NCBI GenBank assembly: GCA_907165275.2
Contig: OU015660.1
Coordinates: 3,784,501 to 3,848,500, forward strand
DNA: 64,000 nt
Direction: 5' to 3'
Source: Zygaena filipendulae
Lineage: Eukaryota; Arthropoda; Insecta; Lepidoptera; Zygaenidae
Each line of letters starts with the position of its first letter. Positions within the stretch are counted from its first letter, which is position 1. The translations under genes and the position numbers were made by a program. Under the pieces are notes generated by a model that saw only the letters and a program-made list of their open reading frames with translations, ran no database searches and was not told where the DNA came from. This document shows positions 33,860-45,699 of the stretch, one piece after another.

Positions 33860-34220
33860 CTACTGTAAATTCTTCAGTCCTTCAGTCCTCGCAACAAGGA
33901 GTCCCTGTATCAATTTTCTGACCTCTAGCTCAATTCTCAGACTTCTCTCTAGCGTCAAAATTGCGGAAATATCATACAAACTTCCATTCCCTAGTTTAAG
34001 GCGATAAAAGTTAGAAGTTTTATAATTTTTGTGTAAATTTTGTTGTTTGTGTACTAATACTAGCTTACATACCAAATTTCAGCTTTCTTTGAAATAAGGA
34101 AATACCCTATTTTGTTGATCATCAGTGAGTTAGTGACGAAATCAGGATTTTTGAGATATCGATAAAATCTAAAGTATAAGAGATATGCTATTAAAATTTA
34201 GATGTATTATGTTTAATAAG
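33860..34220. repeat. Probable dispersed repeat with TACCAAATTTCAGCTTTCTT
   Basis: The series ACTAATACTAGCTTACATAC, TACCAAATTTCAGCTTTCTT and GTGAGTTAGTGACGAAATCA-GGATTTTTGAGATATCGATA is of a kind I remember as repetitive in moth genomes. There is only one copy in this window, so this rests on memory and not on internal evidence. Confidence 0.4.
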
Positions 34221-35603
34221 TCCGCTATTGAAAACATATCCCGATTTTGTTTATCTGGTATAATTCAAAGCCAAGTTAAAAGTGTTCTTGCTTGTTTCAA
34301 GCTGCTTAGCTCATCTTGGCCGGGCCCCCACTACCGTGTCCCCACAGATTTGATACTTTCATACTATACCTTGGAATCAAATCCAGGACTGCCGCCAGAG
34401 GCAATTATTTCTTTTCCCGCCCTGCCACGGATGTCATTAAAACCACTTCATTTCTTAATTTCTGACTTCTATTGTGACTAGCGCAACAATTCCGTCAATA
34501 TCAAGTTGGCTTCTAACACAGAGAAGTTTTATGAAAATGGCCGGTGTCCATTGATAAGTCCAAATAAAGTCTAATTATAAAAATTAATTAAGACATAGAT
34601 CGTTTTACAGTTTGTTATAATGTCTTTGCTATACGGATTTACAACGGCCATTTTCATACAGCTTAAAAACTCAAAAAGATATATCTATGAATTAATGTTG
34701 TTTCCTGTGAGATTATTATAATAAATCTCGCGATTCTAACGTGTGAACATCGAAGCGTGACGTTTCGTCTTCTCAAGCTTAATAATTTCATACGGCAGTG
34801 TTGCAAGACGCTAGAAAGTAAAATTCCCTCGTCGCGCGTCGCAAAGACGTGACTCCACGCCCTTCCCCCTACAAAAGGTGGAAAAGGTGGTTTTAGATAA
34901 AAAAAGGTACTTACCTGCTGTGAGTCGAAGTGAATTATGTAAACAAAGGAAATTAAAAAAAAAAACTGTACACGAAGAAAATGGTGAAATTAAAAATAAA
35001 CAAGTTGGTTGTAAAGCTGTGCAGCACTCTTAAAGCTTAGAATGTAACAAGGGAAATTTGCTTATAGTATATAGAAGGGGGTACGTGTACGGTGTGCCTA
35101 CATACAATGTATACTCATTTGTGTTTGAGTAGGTAATATATGGGAGTAGCGCAATCGTGACCCGGTTTAAAGCCACTATATTACAGACTCTCAATAGAAA
35201 TATGTAGTTTAAATCTGATAGGTACTTTTTTATTTTGATTGTAAAGTTGCGCTCTATAAGATTTGGTGGACTATCGCGCGAGAACAATTCACTTTGTGTA
35301 ATGGAATGACTTTTTAAAATGACACTTTAGGGTCTGAGCGAGACTAAAGATAATTCTTTATTGCTCTTCTTTGAGTCTAAAACTGCCCATAATAACGAAT
35401 GTCCCATTAAATTGAGTCTTATCAACTTTTTAATAGCTTTGAAGTTGGACACAAATGTCGGTATTATCTGAAGAAAAGAATATGTCTAGAATTTTTTATC
35501 GCGAATCTTTATGGATCTAGTAAATAGAAGATTTTTAGATCTTCCCGATAGATATAGTACTAGAAAGAAGTTAATAAACAGGTGTAAAATGCGTGTCTTT
35601 AAC
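34221..35603. other. Non-coding; possible minus-strand splice donor
   Basis: At 34909-34917 the minus strand reads CAG then GTAAGTACC, a perfect donor, next to a CpG-richer patch (CCTCGTCGCGCGTCGCAAAG, 34,828-34,847). This could mark a non-coding first exon of a minus-strand gene. I see no coding exon to join it to. Confidence 0.3.
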
Positions 35604-35690
35604 TTTTTAACCGACTTCCAAAAAGGAGAAGGTTCTGTGTATTTATTTTTGTTGGCTGTATGTATTTTTTTATACTTTCTATTCTATTTT
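35604..35690 (+). repeat. Repeat fragment with CCGACTTCCAAAAAGGAG
   Basis: TTTTTAACCGACTTCCAAAA and AAGGAGAAGGTTCTGTGTAT match a string that is very common in lepidopteran repeats (from memory). The 71-residue frame over it is not a gene. Confidence 0.5.
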
Positions 35691-36189
35691 AATTCGTCGG
35701 TAAAAAAGTCTTTATATTCCCTTTAAAATTAAGCATGGAACAATGAATCGTATAAAATAGTATCTGTTTCTCTCTATTCAATATCGTCATACATCAATAT
35801 CTCGAAAAAACACGCATCAAAACGGTAGCAGATGTGTAAATTTTATTTTTATTATTTCATATTTATCATAATATGACTTGTTGTTTTCTGTTAAATGATT
35901 AATTAGATACATTCTGATGATTATTTTGTTGGTGATTTACATTCAACCATTTATCATCACCGTTCATATTGAAAATCAAATTAGTTAATACTAACGGGCT
36001 GTCTAGAGCCTGACATTTTCTAACGAGCAGCATCGTCTTGCTGGTGTAGCGAGCCGTTAAATTAATTAAACGTATTGCAGTAGGCGTTAGTTAGCTGACG
36101 TTTTAGCGGACTGTTGTACAAGATTCTAAGAAAATCTAAGAGATAAGATCATAATATTATATAATAAATAACCTAAGTGACATGGGTAC
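35691..36189. other. Non-coding, nothing recognised
   Basis: No gene or repeat family is recognised. Confidence 0.35.
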
Positions 36190-36238
36190 CTTTTTTCCGG
36201 AATTCCCATGGGAACTTTAAAATTAACCTATAGGTATG
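36190..36238 (-). repeat. CCGCGG-head repeat fragment
   Basis: TTTTCCGGAATTCCCATGGG-AACTTTAAAATTAACC is a short antisense head fragment. Confidence 0.5.
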
Positions 36239-36239
36239 T

Positions 36240-36432
36240 GAATCGAGGAGGGTCGAGTAGTTGTAGTACGAGGTTAGTGCCACCAACAAAAGTGAGCGAT
36301 GGTGGATGGTGATTGCCTCTAGCAATAAGGCTGCCTTTTGCTCTGTATTTACTTTTTATCTGTCTTAAGTTTTATTTTCTCTTCTGGGGTAGTAAAGCAT
36401 ATTCGATTTGATTTGATTTGATTTGATTTGAT
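36240..36432 (+). mobile_element. Retroelement 3' end with (GATTT)n tail
   Basis: GATTGCCTCTAGCAATAAGG-CTGCCTTTTGCTCTGTATTT leads into a tail of GATTT units (36405-36432). Simple-repeat tails of this kind mark 3' ends of non-LTR elements. The AAGGC-GCC-TTTTG core resembles, in sense, the antisense fragment at 57,172-57,245. Confidence 0.55.
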
Positions 36433-38149
36433 GGTGGTCCTAGGTGGTTCTTTTCTAACTCATAATACGGGCTTTTTTACCGCAGGGGTTTAGGACAGCG
36501 TCTTTAACATCAGCTTAAAATAAAATCAAAAGTTGCAGTATTTTCAGTTAGGTTATTTTCATTCTAATCATCATTCGTTATAAAAAAAAACTGTCTACAA
36601 AAATTAACTATCAGTAGATATCAAAAAAATTAAATAACGATAAAATATTGTTTTAACTTATTAACTCTGGTTTTACTGAAATCTTTCGTTACATTGTGAA
36701 TATACCTAATGTACTTATAGGTAGTATTCGTACATACGGCATTGCGATGCTGGGTTATGTTAATCTTAGGTAAGAACGAGCTATACGTGCTTTTTAGCGA
36801 GCTAAGAACGCTTCAGAATGTTTGTACGTGCTCAAGTAATATGTTAGGCGCAGTTAACAGGTAAGCAGACGACATTTACAATATTACAAAATTCTTTCGT
36901 CATTTTGCTTTACCGGATGTTTGTTAAGCTTTCAAAACTAAAGTATCTACCACATCACGTTAAATTATTTTTTATGAATGAACATAAAAAAATATCGTTG
37001 ACGTTATGTATCCTTAAACTTGCGGATATTGCCTATTTAAGTTTGTGATAAAAGTATCTAAAGTATCATTTAACCTTTTCAAAACGCTTTCAAAGTGAAA
37101 ATTTGCACCGCTTTTGAGCACAAATGCAGCAAAACAAGCAAGTTTTCTATACTGGATGTAATGTTGAATGAGGGACTCATTCAAAACTTCGACTACTCAT
37201 GTTTACTTGTGACAAAAACATAAATAAATAAAAAACCAATAATGAATAACAGAGAAAACCTTACCTAAATAAAAACATGGATTTACACGGGTAAATGATC
37301 TTTACATTATATTTTTTTGGCGCGCCAGCTGCGGCAATACGAAGGAAAGGGGCGCTCAATATTTATGAATATTTTGATGTCAAAAATTAATTTAATCTTT
37401 CATTTTTAGATAATTGACCAAAAACATTCCTTATCCATGACGCGCATTCCGAAAACACAATCTCAAGAACGCCAGATGCATTGTAAATTTGATTTTTTTA
37501 TACTGAAATTTCTTTGATTACGATGAAAAGACAATTTTCGTAGCGCGTTTTCTTAACGCGATGTATTATTGTCTTAGCGAATAAGGGCCCGGAATACCTC
37601 CCTTCAGTCGTCGTAAAACCTTTTACCCTGTATACGTATATTTCGCCCTTTACGCCTTCGGATCGGGCGACAAGCTCGTACCTAATTGAACCTAGAATTT
37701 AATGACCAACTGACCAATTTGTATCATAACGTACCCATTTTTTAATCTCTCTGACAACCTAATGGCAAACTGCAAGGCATAAAGTTCACCATTTATATTT
37801 CGTACCTATATTTTTTAATAATTAATCAAAAGATAAAATAAAAATACATTCACATACTTCTGCGGATGGTATAATCCTGTTATAATTTAACTTGTTTTAA
37901 ATTAAACATTATTATCCGATGTATTCCCTTCAAAGTTAACTCATTGCACTCATTATACAAAACAGGTGTCGAAACACTCAAAATTTTTCAAGCGCATTTC
38001 ACCGAATATATTAGGAAGAATACATACCACTTTCACGCTTAGATCGTAGATTACCTAGTATATCTTAGAAAAAATAAATTTCATCACGACATTTCATTAG
38101 AAAAGGCCACTTACCATCACTACAAAATGTAAAACAAAGTCGTTTCTCG
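36433..38149. other. Non-coding, nothing recognised
   Basis: AT-rich, no recognised gene. At 37,585-37,680 a moderately GC-rich patch (CGCCCTTTACGCCTTCGGAT) has an echo at 45,010-45,050 (CTCGCCCGATCCAAAGGACA) but no alignable extension. Confidence 0.35.
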
Positions 38150-38280
38150 CTGTCTGTCTGTCCATATACATATGCTTAGATTTTTTAAACTACCCAACGG
38201 ATTTTCATGCAGTTTTCACCAATAGATAGGTTTATGGAACTCCGAAATTACCGTGGGCGAAACCGCGGGCCAGAGCTAGT
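38150..38280 (-). repeat. CCGCGG-head repeat, short variant
   Basis: TCTGTCTGTCCATATACATA on the tail side; GAACTCCGAAATTACCGTGG-GCGAAACCGCGGGCCAGAGC and CTAGT on the head side. Confidence 0.7.
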
Positions 38281-39506
38281 AATAATATAACATTCAAGTC
38301 GTTCTTAACATACAGTATTTATTGGCAAATACGAATGTGTAGGTACCTATTAAACATAATAAATAGATCGGTAGTAAGTGACAGTACCCCCCATAAATCT
38401 ATCTTGATCTTTATTAACTGCATCTTACAAAGAAATCCTCTCTAAAGCTACGAGGGAAGGTTTATAATACAAATAATAAAAGAATGCTGGCGATTTCTCG
38501 TGAATTACGAGATTATTTTTAAGAACACTTCGTATTCCTTTGGCAACATGAAGCGAAACAAACAAACAAACGAACGCACTTTTGCATATTAAATCGTAAT
38601 ACTTTTTTCCACACTTAATTTTATATTTATATTTTATACTTAATTAGCAATTTATGTATATTTTATATGATTTATTTCTCGAAAAAGGCTCTACAGATTT
38701 GGATTTTTATAGGTTTACCAACAATAAAAAATATATACCTACTCGGATTTACTAAGTTTAACTTTAAAATTTTACTAAAACTAATAAAATTAGTAAAAAT
38801 ACCTTTAGTCTGTAGTTGCCATATACCTACTATGAAATGACCCTAAATACGTCAGGCAATTAATATATCATATTATTTCTCTTTGCTCGCATATTAGGTA
38901 ATATTTCTCGGTGCTCAAATGCGCCCTGTAGTGTCTCTTGGGAGGAATTAGGAAGAAGTTTCTTTAGAAAAGAGGACTATAAATCGTGGGACCATCAATT
39001 TGCATGCTAATACAGAGCCACCAGCCTGTCCCAGACAAGTGAGTGACAAGGGCCCAACTTTACAGCCTCGGAGACCGCCTAAACGAGCCCTCGAGTATTA
39101 AGACATTCTTCTTCTTTTGGCAATTATACAAAATTTATAGCTCACTCTGGGGACTACACCGTTGGGTTTATAACAAAAACTCTAAAAATGTATTAGTAAA
39201 TTTAGTGTTTTTTGTTTAGTGTGTATATGTTTTTCTTAGAATTAAAAATATCATGTTCATTATGATCTAGAGTCCTCTAGTCTAATGCAGTCATAGTAAA
39301 AACCTTATACCGCTAGGCAAGTCAGAGCAACGCGCGTACCTAATATTATTATGCGACTTTTCAATGCGATTTTTAGTATGATGCGGACATGACGTTTTAG
39401 TGCGATTTTCCCTGCGGCATGAATTGCCCAGATAAAAAAATCATAAAAATCAGTAATGTAGTTTCTAAAAAAAAGAGTAGGAAACACAGCACCTTTTTAA
39501 GCCCGT
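38281..39506. other. Non-coding, nothing recognised
   Basis: No gene or repeat family is recognised. Confidence 0.35.
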
Positions 39507-39615
39507 TATAAAGGGTCTTTCAATAAGGACGGGTCGATTTTGACATGAAATAAAAAAGGCCGTGTGTGAGATTTTAACGATTTTTTTTTTTTATTTGAAA
39601 GAGCTATATATGCCA

Positions 39616-39861
39616 TTATGTGTGGAAAATCACATCGTTTAAATGTCCGCCGCGGCTTCTCACGGTGGCACGAATTCGAGTTGTCCAATGTTCAACAACT
39701 CTGCCGCATAGTTCGGGTTGAATTTCAGCGATAGCCTGAGCTATGTTGACTTTAAGGGCATCGGTCGATTGTGGCTTATTGGTATAGACCTGCGACTTAA
39801 GAAAACCCCACAAAAAAAAGTCTAAAGGTGATAAGTCGCAGGATCTCGGTGGCCAATTCAC
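39616..39861 (-). pseudogene. Mariner-like transposase, C-terminal remnant
   Basis: About 81 codons with the signature WPPRSCDLSPLDFFLWGFLK, which contains the position of the third catalytic Asp (PLD), and the end VRSRGGHLNDVIF. There is no start codon of its own and the first two catalytic Asp are absent. It is therefore a remnant left by internal deletion, not a gene. Confidence 0.9.
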
Positions 39862-39864
39862 AAT

Positions 39865-39993
39865 TCAATTTGAAGGACCACCTCGTCTGCCGTAAAATGG
39901 GCGCAATGCACGTAACGTTTGCACTAACGAACACTCATTTTGGTAATACATTTTTAACATTTGGACGTGTTGCTCAACCGTGTAACTTGCCAT
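39865..39993 (-). pseudogene. Mariner-like transposase, N-terminal remnant
   Basis: 42 codons from an ATG: MASYTVEQHVQMLKMYYQNE, then LVQTLRALRPFYGRRGGPSN and a stop. This matches the N-terminal DUF4817-type region (YxxNECSLVxTLRALRPxYGRRGGPS) found in front of mariner-like transposases. The stop falls right at the deletion joint. Confidence 0.88.
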
Positions 39994-40109
39994 GGTGATT
40001 TGGCATTACTAACTGAATAAAAAAATATAGGTTAGAAAGACGACGTTAAAACAACATGGCCGCCACAGGCTGCCAACATCGACCCGTCCCTATTGAAAGA
40101 CCCTTTATA

Positions 40110-40700
40110 TCAAGATGAGTAATTAAGATTTTGTTTAAATCAATTTGATATACCTATTATGCTGTGTCAAATGTATTCGGAGTTGGTGTTTTTCCTACAA
40201 TAATACGTATAAGCGAAGTAGCGTCTTCGCCTGACGCACCATGGCTTTGTTACAGAGTCAATTTACATTTATATTACTTCAAGTTTTCAGCGGTACACCT
40301 GCATGCGGGGCAAGCCGAGGCTGCGGGGGGAGAGGGGAGAGGTAGCGCGAAAGGATCACCGTCTGAGGTCCGATCGGCAAATAATCTATTTGAAACAACT
40401 CTTTGAACTCTCCGTGAAACTTGTAGGGAATTTTAATGAGATTAAACTCATTCATTACGTTAGATATTTTAGGAGACACTTTCTTCTAATAAAATAAATA
40501 GAATGACATCAAGTAAAAAACGTACACTCGAGGAAGTGACGCTTAATAAATTGTCTCGTTTTATTGTGAGAAATATCATTATTATTCTAACAATGCAAAA
40601 AATCAGTTAGGTACAACAATGTTCAATTTGGCAACTATAGTCTGGCAATAGTGAAATAGTCTGAACTTAGTAAGCAAAAACTTCGCGAAATCGTAACTGT
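40110..40700. other. Non-coding, nothing recognised
   Basis: A short GC-rich run (GCGGGGGGAGAGGGGAGAGG, about 40,322-40,341) lies in otherwise ordinary sequence. The overlapping small frames on both strands come from this run. Confidence 0.35.
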
Positions 40701-40865
40701 GAGTTTTAGTTTTTTTTTTTGTTTATTTGTTACGCTTTCACGCCGGTCATCATGAAATTTCACGTTTTCAGGGGTTACAGAAAAGGGCACAGGGTACCTT
40801 TTTATCCCAGAATTCGCGCAGGAACTCCGAAATTAACGCGGGTGAAACCGCGGGGAGCAGCTAGT
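40701..40865 (-). repeat. CCGCGG-head repeat
   Basis: TTTGTTACGCTTTCACGCCG, CATGAAATTTCACGTTTTCA, AAGGGCACAGGGTACCTTTT and CGCGGGTGAAACCGCGGGGA-GCAGCTAGT in antisense order. The tail is replaced by a T-run. Confidence 0.8.
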
Positions 40866-42939
40866 ATTTAATATTTAGTTATGTATTTTTTTTTGCGGCT
40901 CTCACTTTACAAAGTAACGCAAACGTTAAACGAGAGAATCTCGTATTAAAAGTTTGTCTTAACTTTATATTTTTACATATACCTAATTTTCATTCTAAAC
41001 CTAATTTTGATGTAACTTTTGTTTCTATCATTTTCAGTTGCGATCAAAAACTTGGCGATATGCACGTTTTGACACCTACCTATACAATATGTAGCAATCA
41101 ACCAAAATAAACATACTTCAAAAGTTGTAGCTGTCGGAACATGATTAATTAATCAGAAAATCGCTATTTTTCTGATTGAATCTGAAATATGATAGCAACA
41201 AAAGTTACATAGCAGGCAGGTAACCCTTATTTTAGAATTGGCTGGTTGACTTGTAGATTAATAAAAAAATATTCGACACGTATTTTTTCTCTTTTACGTT
41301 TTAAAAAAATAACGGCGATTCATTTCAAATTTCGCGTGACGTCATAACCCGGTGCAGTTTGTAGGTACCTTCGTACCTATCCTGAATAATGACGTCACGA
41401 GTGGAGACAATGTGCTTTATCTATGTTTATTTTCATTAATTTGAAAAGGCAAAAATACGTGTCAATTATTTTTTTATTTTCTAACTGACCGACTAATTAG
41501 AATTTTGATTTTCATACCCAGGAAAATACCCAAATGCATAGTTGCGATTTAAAATCAATAATTATATCAGAGACATTTTGCTTAGAGTTTCTTCTAACAA
41601 TCTTAACTGAGATGATAAATACTTGTGACAAGTTTCGTTGAATTCATCGAATACATATATGTATAACTGCTTGTTTGAAAATTTAAACAGTCTCTAACCT
41701 ATCTGAAGGTCGGTTGTAAATGCCTCGCGGCAACTCCGTATACCGTCCTCGTACCAGCTTAGCCTCTATCTAACGTAGAGGAAATGTTTTAGTTTTCATG
41801 CAACCGAAATACAGTGACAACATTCGACTAAATTAGAGACAAAATTCTGCCAAGGTTTGTATGACGTTCAAATATAAATAGGTCACCTTTAGGGGAAGGG
41901 TTGACTACCATAATGGTATTTTTGTTCTCTAAAACAATTCAAACCGAACTACGACAGTCGATTCCGCACAAAATAAAATTAATGTCGCTTATGGTTGTCG
42001 GGCCATATTGAATTATAAAGATCTTAAGACTAACCAAAGTGTTTGCATATTTCTGCTGCTCTCTGTACAAACTCAATATAAAACTATTATAGTATTATAT
42101 TATCTGAGCTAAAACTGAGCAAATTTTAAAATTTATCGATACTTCGAACATTAAAAATTGAACATTTATGACAACACTTTTTATCTTCAGCATTATACGA
42201 AATGGGCTAGATGACTTAATTTTAATTAAAAATTACTTGATACGTATCTTTTTAAGAAATCAAAAAATAACGGCGATACATTAAGTTTAAATTCCTAGTG
42301 ACGTCACTCCTAAGTTCACTTTAGGTATACTTCGTTTAGTTTGTTTCTATATTATTTAGGCATGAGATTTTTTATTGTACCAGCGATAATTTAATATTTC
42401 ATAACAATAACATCCCTTCTCCGAAGGCAGTCCTTAAGAGTGCAGCTGTGACCGGAAAGAGTAGAAGATATACCCGACGAAATGAAATTAAACGTCTGCA
42501 GTTGTATTTACAACATTATTAAACAAAAGATAATAGAAAAGGAAATTTATTTTTCCAATCTCGTTTGTGAATCTATCAATAAATAATAAAAAAATACTAG
42601 TATATGAATAAACTAATAACAAAAAATAATTTAGCCAAATCAAGTTTCATTTCAAAAATAGAACTTTATAAAACACGTTTAAACTCACTGGTTTTATATT
42701 ATATAAATAAAAAACACACTGCTGTTAAAACACCTGTGAGTTGTACGCTCAGTTTGCCTCCATCTTATTTTAGATATTATTTTTATTTTACACACTTTTT
42801 CAACACTCTCTTTCATAAAGCACATCTAAACTAACTGGTTTTAGATATATAGAACAGCTGTTAAAACACCCGTGAGGTATATGCTATAACTCACTAGTGG
42901 GTTACAGTAGGTATGGTCAGTTTGTCTCCTTATTTTAGA
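40866..42939. repeat. Non-coding with two fragments of an ATAACGGCGAT repeat
   Basis: AAAAAATAACGGCGATTCAT with GTGACGTCAT (about 41,300-41,350) and AAAAAATAACGGCGATACAT with GTGACGTCAC (about 42,263-42,310) share the same order of motifs. A related piece (GTAGGTTAATAAAAAAATTT) is at 61,480-61,500. The rest holds nothing I recognise, apart from a micro-insertion at 42,086. Confidence 0.5.
42086..42110 (+). repeat. Micro-insertion of the GTATTATATTATCTG type (site C)
   Basis: A 25-bp insert ending GTATTATATTATCTGAGCT, flanked by AAAACT at 42080-42085 and 42111-42116. Confidence 0.5.
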
Positions 42940-43090
42940 TTAGCTGTGCCCCGCGGTTTCACCCGCGGTAATTTTGGAGTTCCCGTAGGAATTCTGGGAT
43001 AAAAGTACCCTATGTCCTTCTCTGTATCCCTGACAACGTGCATGCCAAATTTCATCCAAATCCGTTCAGCCGTTTTTGCGTGATTGAGTA
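42940..43090 (+). repeat. CCGCGG-head repeat fused to another repeat module
   Basis: TAGCTGTGCCCCGCGGTTTC head, GTACCCTATGTCCTTCTCTG, and ATCCGTTCAGCCGTTTTTGC-GTGATTGAGTAA. At that point the usual tail stops and a different module begins with CGTATGCGAGGATAAGGACT. Confidence 0.8.
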
Positions 43091-43330
43091 AACGTATGCG
43101 AGGATAAGGACTCGAAAGCGCATTTTTATCAGACTTGCTTCAAATTTATCGTCACTGCTCAGATCCTATGTGTCTTAGCGTTATGTTATATAGCCCATAA
43201 CCAGCCCAGGAGTATGGACTACAATCGTACCAAGTTTGGTTAAAATCCCTTCCTCCAATATTAATTTTGAATATATATTCAATGTACAGAATTGACCTCT
43301 CTACAGTTTTATTATAAGTATAGATAGATA
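43091..43330 (+). repeat. Dispersed module GTATGCGAGGATAAG, deleted copy
   Basis: CGTATGCGAGGATAAGGACT, TTGCTTCAAATTTATCGTCA, CCAGGAGTATGGACTACAAT and TATATTCAATGTACAGAATT-GACCTCTCTACAGTTTTATT match 51,226-51,560 closely. About 100 bp present there (from CTGTAGTTTTT to CATTCATCC, including a CAGA microsatellite) is missing here. Confidence 0.85.
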
Positions 43331-45620
43331 TAGATATTACCTACTTGTACTTTAAAATTTTTTATCTACATGTGACGGCTTTCCGCAACCTACATTAAGT
43401 TAAAGTTACCTTTCTTAGCGCTTTCACAAAAGTCTGTTGAAAAAAATCTTACGGTTCACGTCGTATATAGTTGGGTATACAAACTCGGCTCCACCACGTC
43501 GTGAGCACTGAGCAAATAATCACAACGTTTTAAGAGTAGGTACTTCCATACTAATCGCTGATCCAATCTATGAAAGCATATTGTGCCAACCATACCAATG
43601 CAATGTATGAAGCGGTCATAGAAATTTGGTTAAGTATTCCAAAGTTGGTAAAAAAGTTCGCGCATAAATCCATAGTCACTTTTCGTTCAAGGGAGTGTCG
43701 CTGGCCTGGCCGTGAGTTTTAACTAACATTACGCACTTGTATCGCAATGTACCTACTATTGTATTATTGTAAAACTTTGAGAAAACAAAAAGGTGCTCTC
43801 ACTTGTAAGCCATATTTTCATGTTAATTACATAAATTCAAAAACATTCCATAAAGTAATATGTATTAAATATAGGTAGGCAATCTAAATAGGATTTATAC
43901 GATAGAATTCGCTCTGTTAAGCCGCGCGTGACGTAGGTATTTTTCGTTCTATGGCGTCCATTGAAGTTTAATTTCAAAAATAGAATGCTCTCTGTCAGTT
44001 TTCGCAAGTAAGTCCGTCGAGCCACAAAGCCGATTGAAACGTTAACTGAAAATGTGTGCGGTGGAATCCAATGTTTGCGGTGAGGATCCATTTGCTTTCT
44101 GCACCCATTGTGGTAGCGGGCGTCAGATGCACTCCTCACGAGTACCTACTTGATAAGCTTTTGTTTCTATCGGTTCTTCATTGTGTCTATCGCAAAAGCA
44201 AATATCAAGTCTCGAAACCGTGTTGTGCTTGACAGTAAAAAAGTTATCTATACTGAATATTGTACCAATATCGTAAATAATAATTCTAAATTACTTATGA
44301 ATTCTTTGTTTACCTACTAATTTAGGTACATAAGTTTGATATTTCACTTTTGTCTTTGATCCTCTTTATCCTCGTCGGTCCATCTTTTTTTTAATTCTAT
44401 TCATTTATTATTTTCTTACAAAAACCTATCTTTTACGTCGAAGCGTAAGTTTTTGTCAATAAGAATCTAAAATTCGAGGTTTTTTTGTGTGTTACAAATT
44501 TTTATTGTTAAGAATTCCCGTCATAAATACTATTCTCATGAGAAAAAAGTATATTTTGATGATATTACCATAAAGTTTGTAATATTTTTTCAGGTAGTAC
44601 GTATGTGTATAGGACGTTCGCTACACTTTTTAACATTGTTTAATTAGATATACCTACCTAAGACAAGGATCGTATCGCAAACGGTCTCTGCCTACCCCGA
44701 CGGGCGTGAGCTTTAAACCCAGCATTTAATAAATAGAAAAGGCTAAAAAAACAGGTTTCTGTCCCTAGTGAGAAACGAATCTATGAGACATCGTCAGTCG
44801 AAACTTCTCGAAGAACTCTGACTCAATCTTATATTGTACGCACCATACCGTTCGTCGAGCCTATTTAAATACCTTCGTAGCCCAAAAGTAAGAAAGAAAT
44901 TATTTATCGTCCAATGTCCCCGAGCCGAAAATATTTTGCGGTCACCGCAGCCGCGGTTGACCCTACTTCCAGCGACCAATTCAATGGCTCTCTAAGAAGG
45001 GACTTATTTAACTAGCGAACCCCTCGCCCGATCCAAAGGACATCGGAAGTCTTGACTATTGAATACTCGAGCATCTTAACAACATACGTTTATATTTTAC
45101 GAATTATATCATGCCTTACCAAAAAAGTAAAATGTAAATACTTATAGAAATACATATTTAAATTAATAGATAATTTATTTAAAGCACTATTTGTAAAAAA
45201 ATATTTTCCACAATATGCACAAATTGCACAGTGATTCTCTGTGGTCTGTAGGTACCTAAATCACTTGAGTAACAAAAAGGTAAAAATTACTCGTACCATA
45301 TCATAAGTGGCGTTCTATATCCGGTTAGGTAGTAGTAGTAGTTCATATTGTGAATGGGAAATTTCCAAATGGATGTTTGTGACTCACGAGGTTACCGACT
45401 ATTAAAATATTATTATAATTTACTTATATGTAATAGGTAATATCAAGATTTTTGAATATTCGAAATACCTAACACGACGAGATTTTTTTTGCAAAAAGAA
45501 TAGAAATATTTTTTACATCAACAAGTAAGAAATCTGTAAGTGCATTATTCTGTTATCAATTTAATTAAAAAATAACATTGTTACTCGTTGAAACGTTACG
45601 CGATAAGGAATGACACAGCA
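43331..45620. other. Non-coding upstream region of the protease homologue
   Basis: No exon or repeat family is recognised. The 100-residue minus-strand frame at 43,837-44,139 (DARYHNGCRKQMDPHRKHWI) has no known signature. I cannot identify a clear TATA box or initiator for the downstream gene; an AT-rich AATTAAAAAATAAC lies at about 45,563. Confidence 0.35.
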
Positions 45621-45699
45621 ATGCGTTTTGTGCAAACTGTTGCGTTGGTATTTTGTTTGCTATCATTCATTTCTGTGATAAACGGCCAGAATGATGAAG
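45621..45699 (+). CDS. Protease homologue, exon 1 (signal peptide)
   Basis: Encodes residues 1-26 and the first base of codon 27. MRFVQTVALVFCLLSFIS has a basic start and a hydrophobic core, with likely cleavage after VING. The donor is GTAAAT. The start is the only ATG in frame with a signal-peptide-like sequence. Confidence 0.85.

Larger units (their letters stand above)
39509..40107 (-). mobile_element. Internally deleted mariner-like element
   Basis: A 0.6-kb element bounded by inverted repeats AAGGGTCTTTCAATAAGGAC / GTCCCTATTGAAAGACCCTT (about 37 bp with a few mismatches), flanked by TATA on both sides, consistent with TA target duplication. On the minus strand it holds the start of a transposase (39865-39993) and the last part (39616-39861), with the whole catalytic middle missing. 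It is a non-autonomous deletion derivative that could still be moved in trans by a full-length relative. Confidence 0.88.

Noticed and set aside
34185..34481. 98-residue frame
   Set aside because: No domain, no homology I recognise, no splice context, and it starts inside a probable repeat.
43837..44139. 100-residue minus-strand frame
   Set aside because: No recognisable motif; stop density around it is normal for non-coding DNA. It may be part of an old repeat.
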